Assembly (NCBI RefSeq): GCF_019966515.1
Contig: NZ_JAIMIB010000024.1
Coordinates: 1-46,912, forward strand
Source: Roseovarius aestuarii
Lineage (GTDB): Bacteria > Pseudomonadota > Alphaproteobacteria > Rhodobacterales > Rhodobacteraceae
DNA: 46,912 bases
Reading direction: 5' to 3'
Each line of letters begins with the position of its first letter. Within the stretch, counting starts at the first letter, position 1. A program made the position numbers and the translations under genes. Positions 42,102 to 46,912 of this stretch are shown here, in pieces. The notes beneath the pieces are model-generated. The model was not told where the DNA came from and searched no databases. It worked only from the letters and a program-made list of their open reading frames with translations.

Positions 42102-42968
42102 ATGATTCATCCCCGCCAATTCACAGAACACTTGGGCGGAACGTGGTATCGCAGCTATGGCACCGCGCCCTGTCCTGCCTGCCAAATCGAGCGTCGCAAA
42201 GACCAGAATGCTCTTACCATCAATGCAGGCGATCGCCGTTTGTTGCTTCACTGCAAAAAGGCTGGCTGCAGTTTTCGCGATATCCTCCGCGCAGTTGGCA
42301 TAGCGGGTACGACGCAAGAGTTTGACCCCGTAGTAATGCGACAAATGGAGCGCGCGCGCGCTGAGAAAGCCGAGAAAAAGCTGCAACGCGCCCGGTCCAT
42401 CTGGGCGCAAGGTCAGTCAATCGAAGGCACGCATGGCGAGGCTTATCTTAGGGGGCGCGGCATTATCTGCGCCATGCCAGGCAGTCTTAGGTGGTTGCCG
42501 GATACGTACCACACGCCAAGCGGCACGTTCTGCGCGGCTATAGTGGCTGATGTGTCCACAGGCGGGATCCACCGCACATTCTTCACGAAAAGGGGTGAGC
42601 GCCTTAGGCAATCGGCCAAGATGATGTTCGGCCCTTGTCGTGGTGGCGCGGTCCGCCTTTCAGAGTCTACCGGGCCGCTTGTCGTGTCTGAGGGCATAGA
42701 AACGGGCCTGTCGCTGCTGAGCGGCCTTCTGGACGGCCCTGCGACTGTATGGGCTGCGCTGTCCACGTCTGGCATCAAGGGCTTGAGACTGCCACCCATC
42801 CCCGGTGAGTTGGTTATCGCGACAGACAGCGATGATACCGGTGCTGGGCATGCGGCGGGAAACCGTCTGGCACGCGATGCCCATGCACGAGGCTGGAATG
42901 TATCTCTGATGCCTGCTCCTGACGGCCAGGATTGGAACGACGTTCTGCGTGGCGGGGTGGTGGCATGA
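42102..42968 (+). CDS. Zinc-finger/Toprim DNA primase of mobile-element type
   Basis: 288 residues. A CHC2-like zinc finger (Cys24, Cys27, Cys51, Cys56: CPAC...HCKKAGC) leads into a DUF7146-type linker and a Toprim domain with LVVSEGIETGLSL and IATDSDDTGAGHAAG, the two acidic motifs of the family. It should make primers for element replication. AAGGGA lies before the ATG. Its stop overlaps the DUF3987 start by four bases (ATGA), and the same coupling repeats through the next two genes. Confidence 0.9.
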   Translation: MIHPRQFTEHLGGTWYRSYGTAPCPACQIERRKDQNALTINAGDRRLLLHCKKAGCSFRDILRAVGIAGTTQEFDPVVMRQMERARAEKAEKKLQRARSIWAQGQSIEGTHGEAYLRGRGIICAMPGSLRWLPDTYHTPSGTFCAAIVADVSTGGIHRTFFTKRGERLRQSAKMMFGPCRGGAVRLSESTGPLVVSEGIETGLSLLSGLLDGPATVWAALSTSGIKGLRLPPIPGELVIATDSDDTGAGHAAGNRLARDAHARGWNVSLMPAPDGQDWNDVLRGGVVA

Positions 42969-44473
42969 ATATCGCAGGAGCCGCAGTGCACCCGTTCGAT
43001 CCAACCACAGATTGGCCTGAGCCGGATATGACTATCGGTAATCCTATCCGCCCGCCCGCGCCGATCATGAGTGATACGGAGTTCAATCAAGTCTATGGCC
43101 CTTGGGCACAGTGGCTGCGCAATGCTGCTGAAACCAAGAACGCGCCAATTGACTACGTTGCTCTGTCGCTTCTGACGACTGCCAGCGCTGCTATCGGCAA
43201 TTCGCGCTGGGCGGTCCCTTGGGATGGATGGTCCGAGCCGCCTGTTCTCTGGGGGATGCTGGTTGGCGATCCATCTTCGGGGAAAAGTCCGGCGCTTGAT
43301 GCTGTGCTAGACCCTGTGAAGGAATTGGAGCAGGAGCTGACCGAGACTTACAAGGCCCAGCTTTCGGAGTGGCAGGCAAAGGATGAGATTGCCAAGCTGC
43401 AACTGGCACAGTGGAAATCTGATGCCAAAACCGCGTTGGGTGACGGCGACGAGCCACCGGCGAAGCCTGATGAAGCGGACGCCGGGCCTAAGCCGGTCAG
43501 GCAGCGTATCCGTGTTTCAGACGTGACCACAGAGAAAATCGCGGTGCTGCTTCAGTCCACATGGCGCGGGCTGCTGCTATCTCGTGACGAGTTGTCCGGC
43601 TGGATTGGCAGTATGGATCGTTACAGCGGTGGCGGTGGTGATCGGCCCTTTTGGCTGGAAACCTATGGGGGCCGCTCCTATACGGTGGACCGCAAGGGCA
43701 GTGACGAGCCGATACTCGTAGACCATCTTTCAGTATCCATCATCGGCGGCACTCAACCGGACAAGCTTGATAGCCTTCTCGTGAAATCGGATGACGATGG
43801 GCTGTTGTCCCGCTTCGTGACCGTCTACCCCGATCCAGTGCCGTTGAAGCGTCCGGATGCAATCATTGATAGCGATGCTCTGTCAAACGGACTGAGCCGG
43901 TTACGTGAATTGACGCCCGCCAACGATGAACAGGGAAACCTGCGCCCGTTCTATATCCATTTCTCGGATACCGCTGCGGATGCTTTGCATGAGTTCCGAA
44001 GACAGTGCCGTGAATGGGAGGGTGATGCCAGCGGCCTGTACAAAAGCCATATAGGGAAAATGCCGGGGCTTGTGGTGCGGATTTCCAACGTCTTGGCGCA
44101 TCTCGATTGGTGCGCATCAACTGACGGGCAGTACGTTTCAGCAATCGACGTAGGCCATGTCGGGCGAGCCCGTCACCTTGTCGGCGAGCATCTTCGCAAT
44201 CATGCATTCCGGGCTTATGGCATGACAAAATTGCCCGTTGAGGTTCAGGGCGCAAAAGTCATTGCCGGTATCATTCGAAGCGAAGGCCTGCGACTATTTA
44301 AAGTGCGCGATATCCAACACAGAGGCCGCACTGGGCTTGCGACAGCAGGCGAGGTTCGCGCGGCCCTGAATGTCCTGATCGACGCAGATTGGCTGCGGAT
44401 GGTGAAAGAGGATTCCGGCGGCAGGCCAACGGTCTCCTACGCCGTCAACCCCAGGCTGGAGGACGTGTCATGA
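42965..44473 (+). CDS. DUF3987-domain ATPase (primase-helicase partner)
   Basis: 502 residues from the ATG at 42965. The P-loop is GDPSSGKSPALDAVLDP (Gly101-Ser108). The rest matches DUF3987/YfjI: RDELSGWIGSMDRYSGGGGD, SIIGGTQPDKLDSLL and LLSRFVTVYPDP, then a C-terminal winged-helix region. These proteins accompany phage-type primases and are likely replication ATPases. Coupled on both sides by ATGA. Confidence 0.9.
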   Translation: MNIAGAAVHPFDPTTDWPEPDMTIGNPIRPPAPIMSDTEFNQVYGPWAQWLRNAAETKNAPIDYVALSLLTTASAAIGNSRWAVPWDGWSEPPVLWGMLVGDPSSGKSPALDAVLDPVKELEQELTETYKAQLSEWQAKDEIAKLQLAQWKSDAKTALGDGDEPPAKPDEADAGPKPVRQRIRVSDVTTEKIAVLLQSTWRGLLLSRDELSGWIGSMDRYSGGGGDRPFWLETYGGRSYTVDRKGSDEPILVDHLSVSIIGGTQPDKLDSLLVKSDDDGLLSRFVTVYPDPVPLKRPDAIIDSDALSNGLSRLRELTPANDEQGNLRPFYIHFSDTAADALHEFRRQCREWEGDASGLYKSHIGKMPGLVVRISNVLAHLDWCASTDGQYVSAIDVGHVGRARHLVGEHLRNHAFRAYGMTKLPVEVQGAKVIAGIIRSEGLRLFKVRDIQHRGRTGLATAGEVRAALNVLIDADWLRMVKEDSGGRPTVSYAVNPRLEDVS

Positions 44474-44850
44474 GTAAGTGGTTAGCGATAGCCGAACAGG
44501 GCGAAGACAATCTGAATTCTCTTACCGACAACCGGCAAGAACTGGCAGAAACACCCTTTTTGCCGGTTTCTGCCGTATGTCGGGATAGGAAATTAGAGAA
44601 ATCCCGCGCCGAGAACCTCAGAAAACCCAACCTTGAGGAAGCGCTGGCCCCTAAGAATGACCCTATGATTTCCATAAGGACGGATGGGTCTGACTACCCC
44701 AATGGCACGTCTCCCGGTGGCCGTCCTGTCACCTATACTGGCAAGGTCGTTTCGCTGGATGCGTGGCGGCGGCTTTCGGAGTGGGAAAAGCACGGCCCCG
44801 ACGGCTGGCAGTGGAATGGCAAAACCCAGAATTGGGAGGTGCCGTCATGA
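44470..44850 (+). CDS. Hypothetical protein between DUF3987 and Spo11-like genes
   Basis: 126 residues starting in the ATGA overlap at 44470. The N-terminal half is polar and poorly structured; the C-terminal half (GKVVSLDAWRRLSEWEKHGPDG, WQWNGKTQNWE) is aromatic and compact. Not recognised. Coupling on both sides indicates that it works with the replication module. Confidence 0.8.
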   Translation: MSKWLAIAEQGEDNLNSLTDNRQELAETPFLPVSAVCRDRKLEKSRAENLRKPNLEEALAPKNDPMISIRTDGSDYPNGTSPGGRPVTYTGKVVSLDAWRRLSEWEKHGPDGWQWNGKTQNWEVPS

Positions 44851-45716
44851 CAGTTTATCATGCTGGCCCGTTAAAACGTCACAGGGCCACGAAGGAGGAA
44901 ATGGCCGAGCGGGCGAATTTTCTTATTGCCTACGCAAAAACACATTCGCCGGTAACGGTCAGGCAATTGTTCTATGCGGCCACAGTCGCCAACCTGCCAG
45001 GCATCGAGAAAACAGAAGCCGGGTATTGCAAAGTTCAGGCCCAGGTTCTCAATCTGCGTCGGTCGGGGAAAATGCCCTATCATGTGATTGCAGACGCCAC
45101 TCGGTTCATGCGCAAGCCTCGTACCTATGACGGCTGGCAATCCGCCTTGGTGGCGACCGCGCAGGCTTACCGGAAATCACTTTGGGTGGATACTGAGGAG
45201 GTGGTTGAGGTCTGGCTGGAAAAGAATGCTCTGGCTGGTGTGATATCGCCGGTAACGAATGAATATGACGTGCCGCTAATGGCAACGGCTGGGTTCACGT
45301 CTGAAACCTTCGCTTTTGAGGCAGTAGACGACCTGCGGGGGCAGAATAAGCGGCTGGTGATTTACTCCCTTTACGATTTCGACCGCAGCGGCCAATCCGC
45401 AGAGCAATCATTGCGCGAAAAAGTCTACCGGTTCGGTGCCGGTTTCGATGTTGATATCGAGTTTCATTCTCTGGCGCTGAATGTGCATCAGGTGGAGAAT
45501 TGGGGTTTGCCCGCTAGGCCACACAAGCGCGCCACAACAGCAGACAAGGCATGGCCGCACTCGTATGCAGCTGAGTTGGACGCAATCCCGCCCGACCAGC
45601 TTAGGGATTTGGTTCGAGGAGCGATTGAACACCACATTTCCGCACATGAGCTTGAGGCATTGAAGCAGGTCGAAAAGTTGGAACGAAAAACTCTGGAAGA
45701 CTTCATTTATCAGTAG
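44847..45716 (+). CDS. Stand-alone Topo VI-A/Spo11-like protein (Mini-A type)
   Basis: 289 residues. The N-terminal winged helix has VTVRQLFYAATVANLPG, where Tyr43 takes the position of the catalytic tyrosine in Spo11/Topo VI-A (RDIYY type). A Toprim domain follows: EVWLEKNALAG (Glu125), VPLMATAGFTS and VIYSLYDFDRSGQ (Asp177, Asp179), the Glu and DxD metal set. Overall layout is that of Topo VI subunit A without subunit B, the Mini-A group of mobile elements. It may cleave DNA; activity is unproven. Coupled to the upstream gene by ATGA. Confidence 0.8.
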   Translation: MTVYHAGPLKRHRATKEEMAERANFLIAYAKTHSPVTVRQLFYAATVANLPGIEKTEAGYCKVQAQVLNLRRSGKMPYHVIADATRFMRKPRTYDGWQSALVATAQAYRKSLWVDTEEVVEVWLEKNALAGVISPVTNEYDVPLMATAGFTSETFAFEAVDDLRGQNKRLVIYSLYDFDRSGQSAEQSLREKVYRFGAGFDVDIEFHSLALNVHQVENWGLPARPHKRATTADKAWPHSYAAELDAIPPDQLRDLVRGAIEHHISAHELEALKQVEKLERKTLEDFIYQ

Positions 45717-45721
45717 GCCGC

Positions 45722-45988
45722 ATGGACATGACCCAAGCGACCAAATTCGCATCATTGCCGCTGAGGCCGCCATACAGGCCGTCTCAGGGGCTACCAGCGC
45801 CACAGACGCCCCCAAACCCGACTGAAACGCGCCATAGCCCCCTGACGCACGCGCTGCGGCTGCTGGCAGCACAGGAACACGCCGCCGCCATCAAATCGTT
45901 CGTCAGCCCGGCACGGATCGACATAGAGGTATCGGTTGTTACCAGTGGCGGCGATGTAATCAACACGGGTGAAGGTCATGAAACTTGA
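45722..45988 (+). CDS. Small hypothetical protein, proline-rich start
   Basis: 88 residues beginning MDMTQATKFASLPLRPPYRP, with a Pro/Thr-rich stretch, then HALRLLAAQEHAAAIKSFV and IDIEVSVVTSGGDVINTG. Not recognised. It starts 5 bases after the Spo11-like stop and overlaps the next gene by 11 bases. No clear ribosome site. Confidence 0.6.
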   Translation: MDMTQATKFASLPLRPPYRPSQGLPAPQTPPNPTETRHSPLTHALRLLAAQEHAAAIKSFVSPARIDIEVSVVTSGGDVINTGEGHET

Positions 45989-46535
45989 ATCCATCACCGG
46001 ACCAGAGCTAAAGGCGATACGCCGAAAGGCCGGTATCAATCAAACTGAAATGGGCAAACTGATAGGCGCATCGCGTAGTGGCGTCAGTTATTGGGAGACC
46101 AAGCAACACCCACTCACCTCAAAGCAGTATCGCTTTGGCGTTCCGGCAATGATGTTCAAGGTCCTGGGTGTCGAGATTTTGCCGATTTATCAGAGGTCAA
46201 CGCGCGCGCGCGGGTATGGGGTTTTACCGCTATATGACGCCGCGCAGGCCATGCTGGATCGAGAGATGGAAAGACGGCGTACAAAACTACAAGCGCAAAT
46301 GGATCGTCGCCGTCAGCAATGCGGTGCGAAAACCCGCAAGGGTCACCCGTGTCGCATGAAATCAGAACCCGGCAAGCGGCGCTGCAAGTATCACGGTGGA
46401 AAGTCCACCGGGCCAAAAACCGCAGAGGGCAAGGCTAGGATTGCAGAGGCCCAGAGAAAGCGTTGGGAGGCCTATCGACGCCAGGTGAAATTAGCTCAAG
46501 AAATCTCAACGATATCAACGCCGGTTCCTGTCTAA
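45978..46535 (+). CDS. XRE-type HTH protein with C-terminal zinc-ribbon and HGG motif
   Basis: 185 residues from the ATG at 45978. Residues 8-45 are a helix-turn-helix (LKAIRRKAGINQTEMGKLIG, ASRSGVSYWE). The C-terminal part has Cys115, Cys125, Cys136 and His139 (CGAKTRKGHPC...CKYHGG), followed by KSTGPKTAEGKARIAEAQRK, a motif seen in many phage small proteins of unknown role, and a basic tail. A likely DNA-binding regulator of the element. Start choice rests on the ATG and the GGTGA just upstream. Confidence 0.82.
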   Translation: MKLESITGPELKAIRRKAGINQTEMGKLIGASRSGVSYWETKQHPLTSKQYRFGVPAMMFKVLGVEILPIYQRSTRARGYGVLPLYDAAQAMLDREMERRRTKLQAQMDRRRQQCGAKTRKGHPCRMKSEPGKRRCKYHGGKSTGPKTAEGKARIAEAQRKRWEAYRRQVKLAQEISTISTPVPV

Positions 46536-46685
46536 AGTAACGGAAAATGCAATGGAAATTAAATGCCTGACCGTGAAAGCAGCTTGATATGGATAGGATA
46601 TCTGGACCCGCCGCATGTAGGGCTCACGTGGTCGCACTATCCATGGTAGAATTCGACGCATGTAGCCCGCCGCGCCGGGTGGCTG

Positions 46686-46829
46686 ATGCGCAATTATGCG
46701 CGCGGCTGGAATTGCGAGTACTGTTGCGAGTTGATGCCGGTCTGGAAAAGAACCGATGCGCGGTTTTGCTGTGAAAGCTGCCGCAAGATGGCGGCGCGTC
46801 GTCGACGGCGGCGGAAAGCAAGAGATTGA
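46686..46829 (+). CDS. Small zinc-knuckle-like protein (47 aa)
   Basis: MRNYARGWNCEYCCELMPVW, then FCCESCRKMAARRRRRRKAR. Two Cys-x-x-Cys pairs (CEYC/CC and CCESC) 15 residues apart suggest a zinc ribbon, and the tail is a run of arginines for nucleic-acid binding. No clear ribosome site. The remaining bases 46536-46685 and 46830-46912 contain only short ORFs that I do not trust. Confidence 0.5.
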   Translation: MRNYARGWNCEYCCELMPVWKRTDARFCCESCRKMAARRRRRRKARD

Positions 46830-46912
46830 ATGACAGCTATGCGGACATTGCCGACGTTCGCAGTATCAGTTTGAACGGTAGCAATCGACATCTAATTCTT
46901 TGTCGTCGCAGC

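Larger units (their letters stand above)
38715..46912 (+). mobile_element. Integrative element in tRNA-Lys, left end to window edge
   Basis: The left junction is the tRNA-Lys 3' half. Inside lie integrase, excisionase-like HTH, Toprim primase, DUF3987 ATPase, Spo11-like protein and small unknown genes, all on the plus strand. No capsid, conjugation or terminase gene is seen in the part visible, so prophage, satellite and integrative plasmid remain open. The right end is outside the window and should carry the intact tRNA-Lys. Confidence 0.8.

Noticed and set aside
46563..46649. 28-codon plus-strand ORF
   Set aside because: No ribosome site and too short to judge.
46694..46891. Minus-strand ORF at the right edge
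   Set aside because: Antisense to the Cys-rich small gene; its poly-Arg segment is just the complement of GCC/CGC-rich codons. Some doubt remains.
1..46912. CRISPR array, rRNA or riboswitch
   Set aside because: No spaced repeat set, rRNA sequence or recognisable aptamer was seen on either strand.

Overview
The window looks like the chromosome of a marine alphaproteobacterium of the Roseobacter/Rhodobacterales group. This rests on gene content and order (a soxRS-soxVWXYZABCDEF cluster of Paracoccus type, a GT14/DUF5928 glycosyltransferase, ectoine and taurine catabolic genes), high G+C and tight gene packing. Taxonomy is inferred from protein resemblance only; no rRNA or marker tree was available.

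Layout. 1-4.8 kb: the end of an ectoine-degradation unit (eutC, doeA fragment) behind a HIT protein and a GT14 glycosyltransferase, with a divergent sulfotransferase and a DUF3052 gene. 4.8-5.3 kb: non-coding, with a decayed-looking Tat leader ORF and a good promoter for the next gene. 5.3-7.1 kb: cnoX-like thioredoxin/TPR chaperone, LON-substrate-binding-domain protein and Trm112-like protein. 7.1-22.6 kb: a complete sulfur-oxidation locus. A leftward arm carries soxS, soxR and a YeeE/YedE transporter. A rightward arm carries soxV, W, X, Y, Z, A, B, C, D, E, F and a DUF302 gene. Facing it is a second leftward unit of two metallo-beta-lactamase-fold proteins and a second YeeE/YedE transporter. 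The sox repressor SoxR has the two cysteines of the SqrR/BigR persulfide sensors, and ATTC-N8-GAAT sites lie upstream of soxX and of the hydrolase/transporter unit, with a degenerate copy between soxS and soxV. The whole locus therefore reads as one regulon: sulfur import (YeeE/YedE), thiol supply (SoxV/W/S), thiosulfate oxidation on the SoxYZ carrier (SoxXA, SoxB, SoxCD), and accessory electron carriers (SoxE, SoxF).

22.8-35.2 kb: housekeeping and metabolism: divergent hemE/hemC, an EamA transporter, a taurine-pyruvate-type aminotransferase, DUF2237, a serine hydrolase, pth, rplY, lldD behind a GntR-type palindrome, a P-loop protein, trpA, a VOC protein and ychF. 35.8-37.1 kb: a parallel beta-helix protein gene whose polyproline linker carries two perfect 39-bp repeats and a one-base frameshift. 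37.4-38.5 kb: tRNA-Ser(GCT), a cluster of CAGGGA hexamers and the C-terminal remnant of a large serine recombinase.

38.7 kb to the right edge: an integrative element inserted in a tRNA-Lys(TTT) gene, of which only the 3' half (50 bp) is present at the left junction. It carries a tyrosine integrase with candidate arm sites, an unknown protein, an excisionase-like HTH protein and a translationally coupled replication-type module: Toprim primase, DUF3987 ATPase, a small unknown protein and a stand-alone Topo VI-A/Spo11-like protein. HTH/zinc-ribbon and small zinc-knuckle proteins follow. The element runs off the window. The Spo11-like protein coupled to the primase module and the sox operator set are the most interesting observations.
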